A stretch of DNA of 63,346 bases from a virus: the IMG/VR virus record IMGVR_UViG_3300033153_008411, positions 1-63,346 of that record; one strand, written 5' to 3'. Position numbers and translations under genes: made by a program. Positions 26,168-33,973 of the stretch are shown piece after piece; position 1 is the first letter of the stretch; every line of letters starts with the position of its first letter. The notes under the pieces were generated by a model. The model was not told the DNA's origin. It made no database searches and was given only the letters and a program-made list of their open reading frames with translations.

Positions 26168-26403
26168 AATTCTAATAAATCATTAGCTACTCTTACTGTT
26201 TTATAATTTCCACCATTAAGTATAACAATAAACCACGCATAGGCGCATCTGACACCTTCTTTTACCTCTTCTCTTTCATCACCGTTAATAATCTTGATAT
26301 AATCTCTTTTTATTGTTTCTAGATTTGGTTCACTACCCTTTGAATAGTGATCTTGAATCCTTGCTAATACGTCTGTTTTTGTTGAAAGAAAAGCATCAAT
26401 CAT
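26164..26403 (-). CDS. Family A small protein 3
   Basis: 79 residues from ATG 26403, which overlaps the upstream stop as TAATG; a longer reading would start inside the upstream gene. TIKRDYIKIINGDEREE helix, core AYAWFIVILNGGNYKTVRVA, end NDLLEL. GNYK here and in copies 2 and 6 marks a subgroup. Confidence 0.67.
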   Translation of the reverse strand: MIDAFLSTKTDVLARIQDHYSKGSEPNLETIKRDYIKIINGDEREEVKEGVRCAYAWFIVILNGGNYKTVRVANDLLEL

Positions 26404-26657
26404 TACATCTCCATAAAATCTAATATTATTTTGTGTTTTTTGTAAGTTCCACCCAACATGGCTACTCTCCAGCAAGCAATTATTTTATTACGTGTATCTA
26501 TACTGTAACGATTTTTTAATACATAACGCCAATTATTTTCAATTGTATTAAGAGTGTCATAAATATCACCGTCTGCTAAATCTTCCTGGATTTCTTTTAT
26601 CATTTTTTCAGGAGTAATTTCTTTCCAATAGTCATCTGATACTGTCTCTCTTTTCAT
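26403..26657 (-). CDS. Family A small protein 2
   Basis: 84 residues. NTIENNWRYVLKNRYSID helix replaces the usual EEIEKDF, core ACWRVAMLGGTYKKHKIIL, end DFMEM. TAATG overlap on both sides. Confidence 0.65.
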   Translation of the reverse strand: MKRETVSDDYWKEITPEKMIKEIQEDLADGDIYDTLNTIENNWRYVLKNRYSIDTRNKIIACWRVAMLGGTYKKHKIILDFMEM

Positions 26658-26941
26658 TACATTTCCATTAGTTCTAAAGCTAGTAGCTCGTGCTCTATGC
26701 TACCATACCCACGGTATATTATTTTGATCCAGCAATAGGTTCTACGAATATATTCTTTATCCCAATCGCTTTCTGATGGACTACTTGATCTATTTAAGAG
26801 ATATTTGTACTCTTTCTCTAATCGCTCAAAAGTGTATTTCTCTCCTCTTGCCTCTTCCAAAACCAACAATCTTGCTTCTACATCTGCTCTTGTTGGTTTT
26901 GGTTCGAATGCAATAGGATCAAATTTTGGTCTGATACCCAT
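26657..26941 (-). CDS. Family A small protein 1
   Basis: 94 residues from ATG 26941 (MGIRPKFDPIAFEPK), just after the preceding stop; the eight-codon upstream extension would overlap that gene. FERLEKEYKYLLNRSSS helix, core YCWIKIIYRGYGSIEHELLA, end LELMEM. First gene of the array in transcription order. Confidence 0.68.
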   Translation of the reverse strand: MGIRPKFDPIAFEPKPTRADVEARLLVLEEARGEKYTFERLEKEYKYLLNRSSSPSESDWDKEYIRRTYCWIKIIYRGYGSIEHELLALELMEM

Positions 26942-26942
26942 C

Positions 26943-27299
26943 TTAATCAAACAAAGATTTGTCAATTCTTATAAAAGGTACACCTTTGATTCCCATGTCC
27001 ATTTCAAAAAAACTGATATTCGGATCATTAACCACGACTATCATTTTATCTTCATCGACATCGATTGAGAAATCGGTAACATTGCGCTCTTGCATAGATA
27101 GTGCCAAATCGCTTAAATATTCTGGATCAATTTGATAAACGTATTTGTCATCATCCATATAATCTAAGAATTTATCTTTGACAGGTTCAAGGATTTCTTT
27201 CGTTACAAATTCCTTTCCAGCTTCTTTTATACTATCCGTTGCAGCATCAATAATTCGATCAGCAATCAGTTGTAAAATTATTGAAGTTGTTATAATCAT
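26943..27299 (-). CDS. Hypothetical protein with hydrophobic N-terminus
   Basis: 118 residues. Residues 1-22 are hydrophobic to amphipathic (MIITTSIILQLIADRIID), too polar for a sure membrane span; the rest alternates helix (KDKFLDYMDDDKYVY) and beta strands (DKMIVVVNDPNISFF). A good AAGGAGAAAAA ribosome site precedes ATG 27299. No family recognised. Confidence 0.6.
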   Translation of the reverse strand: MIITTSIILQLIADRIIDAATDSIKEAGKEFVTKEILEPVKDKFLDYMDDDKYVYQIDPEYLSDLALSMQERNVTDFSIDVDEDKMIVVVNDPNISFFEMDMGIKGVPFIRIDKSLFD

Positions 27300-27308
27300 T
27301 TTTTCTCC

Positions 27309-27950
27309 TTATATTAGAATTGCTTCAATTCGTGGATCTTCTAATTCTTGTACGACTTTGATATTTACTTCATCGTCATCGTAAAATTTGATGTGCTCAA
27401 ATCCCATCCGATTAGCAAATATTTCTTGTAGAACAAATGCTTTCAGATATTCATTTCTTAGTATCCTTAAATCAAGATCTGTTAATTCATTCAATGAATT
27501 TATTGTTGCTTCATCTCGAACAGCGAACGTGTACTTCTTTCTGAGTTGTGTTCTTGGAATTGGTTTTAAGACTCCGTGTGGATCTTTGTATTCAAGGATA
27601 GATTTTAAGCCGAAAAGGACACCCCTTTGATCACCCCTAGCAGTCAATATACCGATTTTATCACCCCGGTTAACTGCATTGTCCAATTCGGCAAAAATAT
27701 TTTTGTTTACTTTTCCGTTTGCTATGGTTTTGTATACATTGTCAAACCCCTGAAAATCGTCGTAGTCAACTTCGGCGTCTTCTGATAGGGTTTGTCGGAT
27801 TTCAGCCCACTCTCTTGTTGTTGCTTCGTGCCATTCTTCTGAAAGTGGATCTTTGTACCTTATTTTAGCTGATGAGTGTATCAAACAATCATCGACATCA
27901 AATACTGAAATAATTTTTTTTTCTTGTATGTATTCTTTGAAATTCTCCAT
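27309..27950 (-). CDS. HAD-superfamily phosphatase/nucleotidase-like
   Basis: 213 residues. HAD motif I FDVDDCL (about 17-23, with the two catalytic Asp), motif II ILTARG (about 100-105), and a motif IV-like FYDDDEVNIKVV near 190. A helical cap lies between I and II. HAD enzymes of this size in phages act as nucleotide or polynucleotide 3'-phosphatases, but the substrate cannot be read from sequence. Its start lies 53 bases inside the end of the transglycosylase gene, an unusually long overlap. Confidence 0.75.
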   Translation of the reverse strand: MENFKEYIQEKKIISVFDVDDCLIHSSAKIRYKDPLSEEWHEATTREWAEIRQTLSEDAEVDYDDFQGFDNVYKTIANGKVNKNIFAELDNAVNRGDKIGILTARGDQRGVLFGLKSILEYKDPHGVLKPIPRTQLRKKYTFAVRDEATINSLNELTDLDLRILRNEYLKAFVLQEIFANRMGFEHIKFYDDDEVNIKVVQELEDPRIEAILI

Positions 27951-28557
27951 TCGTTACCATTATAAAAATTGATTCGTTAATATACAAGGCTAAGGTTAAT
28001 TCTGTCTTGTGGAAATACTTATAGAATCTCCTTAAGCCTCTTACTACTTTAGCGTAATATTCGGCCTTATTTTTACTTCCATTGTACGATGAAACAGCAC
28101 AATGAAATAGGTTGATGTAACCTTTTTCTTTAATTATACCACGCTTTATCCAGTTTTGGCAATACTCTTTTTTCTTCTGGAAAATAAATGTACCGGCGTT
28201 GATGTTTATATACGGTATATATAAATCTCTAGTTCGACCAACAATTCCACGCTTGATTAAATTATCTTTATTTCTTTTGTTTTTTATCCAAACAGTTCTG
28301 TTGATCTGCATTAACCCATAATTTCCTTTGCTTCTAGCCCAACGATTAAAATCACTTTCCACTTGATTAATGACTAAAATTACAACCGGATCGTGATTTC
28401 GTTTAGCGGAATACTTGATAATGTTCTGACTTATCAGTTTTACATCCATTGTGGAAATTTTCGGGTTTTCAGCTCTTATGTAATCTTCGAAATTGTTTGC
28501 GTACGCAAAAAAAGAGTAAAAGAATACACAAAAAACCAATATTGATTTTTTTAACAT
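27898..28557 (-). CDS. Secreted lytic transglycosylase (SLT-like)
   Basis: 219 residues. A clear signal peptide (MLKK plus ~14 hydrophobics ending FFAYA) points to export to the periplasm. Catalytic Glu in VINQVESDFNRWA (about residue 70) is followed by GNYGLMQIN, the hallmark of SLT goose-type transglycosylases, then AVSSYNGSKNKAEYYAKVV. It would cut peptidoglycan between MurNAc and GlcNAc, as a lysis enzyme or at entry. About 35 residues after the domain (IMVTNGEFQRIHTRK) overlap the HAD gene and may be a recent read-through extension. Confidence 0.85.
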   Translation of the reverse strand: MLKKSILVFCVFFYSFFAYANNFEDYIRAENPKISTMDVKLISQNIIKYSAKRNHDPVVILVINQVESDFNRWARSKGNYGLMQINRTVWIKNKRNKDNLIKRGIVGRTRDLYIPYININAGTFIFQKKKEYCQNWIKRGIIKEKGYINLFHCAVSSYNGSKNKAEYYAKVVRGLRRFYKYFHKTELTLALYINESIFIMVTNGEFQRIHTRKKNYFSI

Positions 28558-28603
28558 ACATCCTCAAAATTTAATTAATAAAAGATTGATTCCTTTACAG
28601 GAC

Positions 28604-29323
28604 TTATCCTATAAAGAAATCTACGGGTAACGACAATTCTTCCCTAAGTTCAGTCTCCAGTTTTTCTATTTCTTCTTTCGCTTCGGTTAAAATAGTTTGT
28701 GCATCGGTCGTTAGACCACCCGGCAACATAGACCCCGTATATTTGGTAAGATTTTGACCCCACTGATATTTTGTCAGTGCGGTTGAATAGTCCCTTATCC
28801 AGTGATGATCATATATAGGTGAAGTATCTGTTTTGTCTACATACTCATAATATAAAATACCCATCTGCATTGATGTTATTGGTATCTGAATAAAGGTTAA
28901 TTTTTTGGTAGTTGTGTTGTAATTAAATATTTCTTTAATTCGTAAATAGAAATTTATTGTCTCAATTTCTTGACGTGCTAGTTCTAATGTAAACAGTCCA
29001 CCTGTCTTTGTCAAGTGCATTCCGTATTGATCTGCTAATAAACGTCCCGGAAAAACAGCATCAAATTTGTATTCTGTTGTATTGTATACGTCACGAATTG
29101 AATGAACATCTTCATCCATTGTGTAACTTCTTGTTCCAGCTTCAACGTTAATAGTCTTAAACATTAAATTAGTACCGTCATCAGCGTGTTCAATGAACGT
29201 ATCAACTGTTCTATTAATTGCGTGTCTAATCTGTTTTTCGTGAACTTCAACTCGAATTACGGGTTCACCAAGCCGTTCTTTTATATACTCTATCAATTCA
29301 GATAGAGAGTTTACATAAGCCAT
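28604..29323 (-). CDS. Neck/head-tail connector-like structural protein
   Basis: 239 residues. LSELIEYIKERLGEPVIRVE...QIRHAINRTVDTFIEH at the start and HHWIRDYSTALTKYQWGQNL...GSMLPGGLTTDAQTILTEAK...LPVDFFIG at the end match the pattern of T4-like neck or structural proteins in cyanophage and pelagiphage-type myoviruses. I am sure of a virion structural role, less so of gp13 versus gp14. Likely expressed late from the TATAAATA box at 29824-29831. Confidence 0.65.
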   Translation of the reverse strand: MAYVNSLSELIEYIKERLGEPVIRVEVHEKQIRHAINRTVDTFIEHADDGTNLMFKTINVEAGTRSYTMDEDVHSIRDVYNTTEYKFDAVFPGRLLADQYGMHLTKTGGLFTLELARQEIETINFYLRIKEIFNYNTTTKKLTFIQIPITSMQMGILYYEYVDKTDTSPIYDHHWIRDYSTALTKYQWGQNLTKYTGSMLPGGLTTDAQTILTEAKEEIEKLETELREELSLPVDFFIG

Positions 29324-29343
29324 ATTAAATTACTCAAAAAGAA

Positions 29344-29703
29344 TTATTTTTTATTTTTTTTACCCCAAGCACTCTTTTTTTTCTTAAATGCTGGTTTGAC
29401 CTCTTTTTCGACTTCTGTTTCTGTTGTTTCAGTCTCTTTTTCGGCCTTTTCTTCTTCTTTTATTTCGTTTAATACTTCCGGTTTTGGTGCTGGTTTTAAT
29501 TTAATTGGTGCTGGTACTTCAGTTAATACCGCTGGACCATCAGTTGATTCACCTTTAACTTCAATAAAAATAGTCGGATAAGCTGTTGCTATTGCTTCGT
29601 TTTCGATTATTTGGCCATGTTTAAATACTAAATTTCCACCTATTGATGGTGGTGATATCTCTACTTGTACACCATTACGTGCGTGTGTTACCCACTTTGC
29701 CAT
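29344..29703 (-). CDS. Hypothetical protein with charged tail
   Basis: 119 residues. A small N-terminal beta domain (WVTHARNGVQVEISPPSIGG, AYPTIFIEVKG), a Pro/Ala linker, then an acidic Glu/Thr run and a basic KKKKSAWGKKNKK end. No family recognised. It sits directly upstream of the neck gene and overlaps the nuclease gene by 29 bases, so a structural role is possible. Confidence 0.6.
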   Translation of the reverse strand: MAKWVTHARNGVQVEISPPSIGGNLVFKHGQIIENEAIATAYPTIFIEVKGESTDGPAVLTEVPAPIKLKPAPKPEVLNEIKEEEKAEKETETTETEVEKEVKPAFKKKKSAWGKKNKK

Positions 29704-30403
29704 GATATTTCCTCTTTAATTTGATTTTGTGTGGATGACAGTAATTGCCGTTAAAATCACAATACTGACAATTCCAACTTGCATTTAGATCGAAATCTTT
29801 CTCAGATTCAATCATCTGTATTTTATTTATAAAATATTGTTTAATATTCTCAAGCTCTGATCTCTGGTAGATGAAATTAGTCTTTACACTGTGTTCCACG
29901 TAAAATAAAGAGCTATCAACAGTATTTATCTCTGGGTATTTTAATAATATCCATAGTGCGTACAATTTTAATTGATCACTTTCAGTTTTGTTGTACACTT
30001 TACCTGTTTTCCAATCAAGAATTTCAGCTTGATCACCATTTAAACAATAATAATCCACAAAACCTCGAAATAAAGAGGATTTTTCTGTTCCGAATCCTTC
30101 ACTAATTTTTAGTGTTTCTTCTCGGCTAACATTCTCCTTTAATAATAGTGTTTGAATAGCTGTATCATTAAGAATTTTTGTTAATATTTTTTTCCATAGT
30201 TTGCGTTCTTTATCACCAGCTAATGAAAATTTAAACCTTGTATTTGGTATCTTTGGCCAGTGTTCTAACGCAAAATGAATATATTTTCCCTTTTCAAAGA
30301 AGATCTTAGGTACTTGCGGTACTTTAATTTTATCTATGTACTTTAATTTGAATTGTTGTTTACAATTATCAAAACATCCAAGTTTTGATGCTGAGTATGG
30401 CAT
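29675..30403 (-). CDS. PD-(D/E)XK nuclease, Cas4/RecB-like, with Fe-S-type cysteines
   Basis: 242 residues. YSASKLGCFDNCKQQFKLKY is the usual start of the PDDEXK_1/Cas4 class; catalytic residues are in RGFVDYY (about 118) and EILDWKTGK (about 131-139, the D-x-K), followed by the QxxxY helix in SDQLKLYALW. Four or more Cys (N-terminal C10/C14 and a C-terminal CQYC...C cluster) suggest an iron-sulphur cluster like Cas4 and AddB. It probably processes DNA ends in recombination or replication and sits just after the gp32-like gene. Confidence 0.82.
   Translation of the reverse strand: MPYSASKLGCFDNCKQQFKLKYIDKIKVPQVPKIFFEKGKYIHFALEHWPKIPNTRFKFSLAGDKERKLWKKILTKILNDTAIQTLLLKENVSREETLKISEGFGTEKSSLFRGFVDYYCLNGDQAEILDWKTGKVYNKTESDQLKLYALWILLKYPEINTVDSSLFYVEHSVKTNFIYQRSELENIKQYFINKIQMIESEKDFDLNASWNCQYCDFNGNYCHPHKIKLKRKYHGKVGNTRT
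29824..29831 (-). promoter_or_regulatory. Possible T4-type late promoter inside the nuclease gene
   Basis: The minus strand reads TTTTATAAATAAAATA. The box is an exact TATAAATA match inside the nuclease coding sequence, 121 bases before the 29703 start. It could drive the two following late genes without the nuclease. In AT-rich DNA a chance match is possible. Confidence 0.35.
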
Positions 30404-30422
30404 AATTACCTTTAAAAGTGAT

Positions 30423-30451
30423 TAGCCGCACCCCGATATGGAATGCGGCTA
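30423..30451 (-). terminator. GC-rich hairpin after the gp32-like gene
   Basis: Perfect 8-bp inverted repeat TAGCCGCA / TGCGGCTA (30423-30430 and 30444-30451) with a 13-base loop, 9 bases after the gp32-like stop. On the minus strand it is followed by ATCACTTTT, a weak U-tract, so it may be a partial terminator or a 3' stabilising hairpin. Confidence 0.5.
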
Positions 30452-30459
30452 TTGTTCTA

Positions 30460-31428
30460 TTAATCTTCGTCTAATGAAGCAATAAAACTCTGAACTGTTT
30501 CTGCATTACCGCTTGATTCTTTTGTATCACTCGGTGTTGCATCTTTTGTATCTGCATCAGTTGCAGTTGGTTCTTCGAAAGGTATGTCATCCTCTTGAAA
30601 TGTATCATCGGATGTTTGTGTATCGCTTTCTTCAATCACTTGAATACCAAGTTCAGCACCCAAAATACTACGAACTTCTGTTGCATCTGGATAACTGTCT
30701 TTTGCCGGGAAATCTTCTAATCGATAAGTTTGACTCATAATATCATCAATTTTTTCATCACGCTCTGTCTCATCGATAATTTCACCAAACAAAGGTGCTT
30801 GAGTTTTAAATTTTGAAGCAGTGTAAGTATGTTTAATTCTACCTTCACCGGGTATAGCTTTGTAAAGAAAATCCGCCCCTTCGTCAAAATCACAAGGCAT
30901 ATACTTAACGATTTTCTCATCATCTAGCTCATCTTCTACTACATTTTTTGGACCGTTGATTTTAAGATCAATCATTTTTTTGACCATCGGACCATAATCA
31001 AATAGGAAAATCTTTCCATCATTATCTGGTTCTTGAGGATCTTTTACTACTAAAATATTTGAAATAAATCTCGGACCACGTTTCCTATCATCACCTTTTT
31101 CTTTATCGCTGTCGTACGGTGAGTTAAAAAGTTGTGATACTTTTGTACATACAGGACAATCTTGATTGATTGTTGATGCACAATTTCTTACGTAAAACCT
31201 AACTTGACCGTTCTCTTCCCATTTGAAAAAATGTCGGAAATACATTTGAAAGGTAATACCATCTTGATCAGGCATAAATCTAATTATAGCTGATGCTGAA
31301 TGAGTCTTATCATCCACTTTAAGTTCCCAAAATCGACTATCAGAATAATTCTTTCGTTGATTTTGTTCTCTTTTTTCCATCTCTTTTTTGATTTTTGCGA
31401 AATCAAATTTTTCTCTAAATGATGCCAT
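30460..31428 (-). CDS. Single-stranded DNA-binding protein, gp32-like
   Basis: 322 residues against 301 in T4 gp32. The basic N-terminal cooperativity region (FDFAKIKKEMEKREQNQRK), the OB core with FRHFFKWEENGQVRFYVRNC, a zinc-binding-like C...INQDCPVCTKV, and a long acidic C-terminal tail (DTFQEDDIPFEEPTATDADT, ending ASLDED) are all typical. It coats ssDNA and recruits replication proteins through the tail. A nearly pure A/T leader upstream suggests autogenous translational control as in T4. Confidence 0.88.
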   Translation of the reverse strand: MASFREKFDFAKIKKEMEKREQNQRKNYSDSRFWELKVDDKTHSASAIIRFMPDQDGITFQMYFRHFFKWEENGQVRFYVRNCASTINQDCPVCTKVSQLFNSPYDSDKEKGDDRKRGPRFISNILVVKDPQEPDNDGKIFLFDYGPMVKKMIDLKINGPKNVVEDELDDEKIVKYMPCDFDEGADFLYKAIPGEGRIKHTYTASKFKTQAPLFGEIIDETERDEKIDDIMSQTYRLEDFPAKDSYPDATEVRSILGAELGIQVIEESDTQTSDDTFQEDDIPFEEPTATDADTKDATPSDTKESSGNAETVQSFIASLDED

Positions 31429-31507
31429 TTATTTTTTTCCTTTTTTTGAATTTTTTTATTTTTTTATTTTTTTTGAATTTTAGCTATAAGTCGCTTTCAT
31501 TCATCTA
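31429..31507 (-). promoter_or_regulatory. A-rich leader of the gp32-like gene
   Basis: On the minus strand the ~55 bases before ATG 31428 are runs of A separated by single T (AAAAAAATAAAAAAATAA), with AAAGGAAAAAAA as ribosome site. Unstructured A/U-rich leaders over the ribosome site are where T4 gp32 binds its own mRNA. Function here is inferred. Confidence 0.4.
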
Positions 31508-31738
31508 CTAAAAGAATTCGTCGTTGAACGTACTCTTCAAGTTTTCATTTTTAACCACCCGCTTTTTCTTGAATTCAGCTTTAATCTTTTCGATTAACGG
31601 GCGATTCAGATCTAAAACTATTTCTTCTGGATCGTGGCCATTCATCTCACAATATTCTAGAAACGATTCAATATACGTTAGTCCTGTTCTTTGTTTGTGG
31701 CTTTCAATATGATGATCCATTCCTTTAGGCATATCCAC
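31508..31738 (-). CDS. Late transcription coactivator, gp33-like
   Basis: 76 residues (T4 gp33 is 112). The core TYIESFLEYCEMNGHDPEEI, then LNRPLIEKIKAEFKKKR and a short hydrophobic/acidic end (STFNDEFF) match the phage late-transcription coactivator family, which links RNA polymerase to the sliding clamp; the C-terminal end resembles the clamp-binding tail. It has its own strong sigma70-type promoter. Its presence agrees with the TATAAATA promoters in the window. Confidence 0.7.
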   Translation of the reverse strand: MDMPKGMDHHIESHKQRTGLTYIESFLEYCEMNGHDPEEIVLDLNRPLIEKIKAEFKKKRVVKNENLKSTFNDEFF

Positions 31739-31767
31739 TCCAAAATAATAATTAGTCTGTATACTTT

Positions 31768-31797
31768 ATTATACACGGTATTACTTATAATTGTCAA
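31768..31797 (-). promoter_or_regulatory. Sigma70-type promoter for the gp33-like gene
   Basis: TTGACA (31792-31797) and TATAAT (31768-31773) on the minus strand, both perfect, with an 18-base spacer, 30 bases before ATG 31738 in a 65-base gap. Would be used by unmodified host polymerase. Confidence 0.8.
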
Positions 31798-31803
31798 ATA
31801 CTG

Positions 31804-32034
31804 TTACAGATCAATTAATTTTAGAGCTTCTATTTTAGCTGGTTTAACAGTCGGCATAGGATAAGAGTTAATAATACTCAATTTAATAGAAAGAGGTTGA
31901 TCGGGATCATCTAAAAAACAGTTGTCGTGCCACCCTGTTGTTTTTGTTGGATTTGTTTCCAATGAAGCGTACACAACATCTTCATTAGAGATTTCTTTTT
32001 TAGAGATCAGTTTTTTACAATATATACATATCAT
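31804..32034 (-). CDS. Family B zinc-ribbon protein 10
   Basis: 76 residues; last of ten family B genes. Metal site CIYC (3-6) plus WHDNC (about 37-41), a C2HC treble-clef/LIM-like arrangement. The C-terminal helix ends ALKLIDL. Followed by the gp33 promoter. No specific homologue recognised. Confidence 0.72.
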   Translation of the reverse strand: MICIYCKKLISKKEISNEDVVYASLETNPTKTTGWHDNCFLDDPDQPLSIKLSIINSYPMPTVKPAKIEALKLIDL

Positions 32035-32333
32035 AATTCACCTAATTCGTGCGAAACAATTATTGATTTTAATTTAGAAAATTCTCTGATAATATTTTTT
32101 TCTGTTTCGTTCAATTTTTTTCCGTATTTTTTATCACTTAGTAAGTTGTAGTATTGTTGAATTGCACGATTTTTTGTTTCTGGTTCTATATTTTTGTTTT
32201 TAAAAAAGCACTTAGGGTGAAACGGTAATCTTTTATCACCTATTGAATCTATCGGTTGATATGCTCGAATGTCTCCATCGTATATTCGTTTTTTGCATTC
32301 TCGGCATATTACGTATGTTTTTTTCTCTTTCAT
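32031..32333 (-). CDS. Family B zinc-ribbon protein 9
   Basis: 100 residues. CREC (10-13) and FHPKCFFKNKN (about 37); an extra ~25-residue charged helix before the end (SHELGEL). ATGA coupling on both sides. Confidence 0.72.
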   Translation of the reverse strand: MKEKKTYVICRECKKRIYDGDIRAYQPIDSIGDKRLPFHPKCFFKNKNIEPETKNRAIQQYYNLLSDKKYGKKLNETEKNIIREFSKLKSIIVSHELGEL

Positions 32334-32575
32334 AGCATTGTAAATTCGAGTTTTAGTAGTTCTTTTTCGAATAAGTCAAGCGCATTTTTATATTCAGGAT
32401 CACGAATTCTGCGATAGTACAAAACAAATTCTTGTTTATCTTTTATTGGAATATTATTTGATTTCAGGTAACATTCAATGTGATATTGATGACTATATAA
32501 ATGTTGAATACGTACACTACCTTCTGGAATCAATGCGCCACAAAATTCACAATGATCATCTAATTCTTCTTTCAT
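32330..32575 (-). CDS. Family B zinc-ribbon protein 8
   Basis: 81 residues. CEFC (9-12), YHIECYLKSNNIPIKDKQ, then a helix ending KLEFTML. The HxxC-[FY]-[FL] block is the second half of the metal site in most copies. Confidence 0.72.
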   Translation of the reverse strand: MKEELDDHCEFCGALIPEGSVRIQHLYSHQYHIECYLKSNNIPIKDKQEFVLYYRRIRDPEYKNALDLFEKELLKLEFTML

Positions 32576-32811
32576 AAATCCATAAAATTTAATGATTTAA
32601 CTTCAATCGGATAATTAGCGAATATATCTGGATGTTCTTCGATTACTTCTTTTTTTAACTCTGTACTAACCGCTGTAGTCATTAAAAAGCATCTATGATG
32701 AAAATGTTTGTCTTTAGAAATATCACCACTTTCATCTTCAATGAGTAATGCATCGTCGGTATCTTTTTTGGGAATCTCTTTATTACAATAATCACAAAAA
32801 TATTTTATCAT
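32572..32811 (-). CDS. Family B zinc-ribbon protein 7
   Basis: 79 residues. CDYC (6-9), KHFHHRCFLMTTAVSTELKK, end SLNFMDL. Close to copy 5 (33062-33292), which has HYHYKCFVLSENV and the end LLMDL. Confidence 0.72.
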   Translation of the reverse strand: MIKYFCDYCNKEIPKKDTDDALLIEDESGDISKDKHFHHRCFLMTTAVSTELKKEVIEEHPDIFANYPIEVKSLNFMDL

Positions 32812-33062
32812 AATTTTGAAAAGCTTAGGTTTAAAAGCTCACCGTTAGTAATTTTTCCAATTTTTATGTAATGTTCTATCTCTTCGTCTGTCAGCAAAAT
32901 CACTTCACCTTTTTTAAACCGACACCACCTATGTTCAGCACGAATACCGAAATTATCAGAATCTACTTCCGGGAAATAATAATACGCACATTTTGTATTA
33001 TTTGGTATGTTAGGCTCTACCGGTTCGCCACATATTTCACATTTAAGTATCTTATCATCCAT
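32808..33062 (-). CDS. Family B zinc-ribbon protein 6
   Basis: 84 residues. CEIC (8-11) and HRWCRFKKGEV; the following ...YIKIGKITNGELLNLSFSKL is the longer tail form also found in copies 1-4. TAATG overlap with the upstream copy. Confidence 0.72.
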   Translation of the reverse strand: MDDKILKCEICGEPVEPNIPNNTKCAYYYFPEVDSDNFGIRAEHRWCRFKKGEVILLTDEEIEHYIKIGKITNGELLNLSFSKL

Positions 33063-33292
33063 TACAGATCCATTAATAGATAAGGTGCCATTTCTTTCTG
33101 TAAGAAATTAAAATGTTTAGGAAAATTTTTTAAAGCACCGAGTTTTTCTTTCGGTGGTACATTTTCACTCAATACAAAACATTTATAGTGATAATGAAAA
33201 TGTTTATGTTCATCTTCACTTCTTTGCGGATTGAAATTGATATAAGATCCAGTAATTTCTTTTTTACAATGATCGCAATTTATAGTTATCAT
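33062..33292 (-). CDS. Family B zinc-ribbon protein 5
   Basis: 76 residues. CDHC (6-9), FHYHYKCFVLSENVPPKEK, end PYLLMDL. ATGA coupling to the upstream gene. Confidence 0.72.
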   Translation of the reverse strand: MITINCDHCKKEITGSYINFNPQRSEDEHKHFHYHYKCFVLSENVPPKEKLGALKNFPKHFNFLQKEMAPYLLMDL

Positions 33293-33519
33293 ATTGTTCT
33301 AAGCCGGATAGCTACAAGCTGACTTTTAGTGAATACACCATCTTTTATATATTGTGCTTCAGCTTCTTTGTTTTTGTAAACAAAGATGGTATGACACGGT
33401 GTACACATAACATCGTACGGTTTATTTTTATTAACAAAATCATTTTCATTGCGCATCCAGTGTACGGCATTGGTTAAATCTTTTCTGCAATAATAACAAT
33501 ATATTTTAGGATCTGTCAT
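33289..33519 (-). CDS. Family B zinc-ribbon protein 4
   Basis: 76 residues. CYYC (8-11) and a second pair CTPC (about 40-43) in place of H-x-x-C, so this copy could form a four-Cys site. Tail DGVFTKSQLVAIRLRTI is the long tag form. Confidence 0.72.
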   Translation of the reverse strand: MTDPKIYCYYCRKDLTNAVHWMRNENDFVNKNKPYDVMCTPCHTIFVYKNKEAEAQYIKDGVFTKSQLVAIRLRTI

Positions 33520-33737
33520 AATAACCTTAATTTAAGGCTAAGGATTTCAGCTTCAGTGAAAATACCTTTTTTTATTCGATCTTTTTTAACCGATTCATTA
33601 TTTAATAAAAAAATCAGTACACAATCATTGTGGGCTTTTTGAAATGATGTTCCATCATACGTACCACTACTATAATCATCATCATCCCATAATTTCTTTT
33701 CACAAATGGAACACGAACCTATTTTTTTGTATCTCAT
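33516..33737 (-). CDS. Family B zinc-ribbon protein 3
   Basis: 73 residues. CSIC (8-11) and AHNDCVLIFLL; tail KGIFTEAEILSLKLRLL. An Asp-rich turn (DDDDYS) lies between the metal-binding halves. Confidence 0.72.
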   Translation of the reverse strand: MRYKKIGSCSICEKKLWDDDDYSSGTYDGTSFQKAHNDCVLIFLLNNESVKKDRIKKGIFTEAEILSLKLRLL

Positions 33738-33973
33738 AAATTTTGTAATTTAATTGCTAAAATTTCGGCTTTAGTGAAAATACTTTTTTCGATAGCACGT
33801 TTTTCCATTTTATGAGATGATCTTATAAAAATCCAATCACACAACAAATGAACATATCCTGTATTTTCATTTACTTTGCCGTGAATTATCATCCCCGCTC
33901 GGTCAACTGTAATTGGTTTCTTACATATCGAACAGGTAGGCTCTATGTTATAAAATGTCACATTGACTCCCAT
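33734..33973 (-). CDS. Family B zinc-ribbon protein 2
   Basis: 79 residues. CSIC (14-17), then YVHLLCDWIFI; tail KSIFTKAEILAIKLQNL. Overlaps the end of the upstream copy by 16 bases. Confidence 0.72.
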   Translation of the reverse strand: MGVNVTFYNIEPTCSICKKPITVDRAGMIIHGKVNENTGYVHLLCDWIFIRSSHKMEKRAIEKSIFTKAEILAIKLQNL

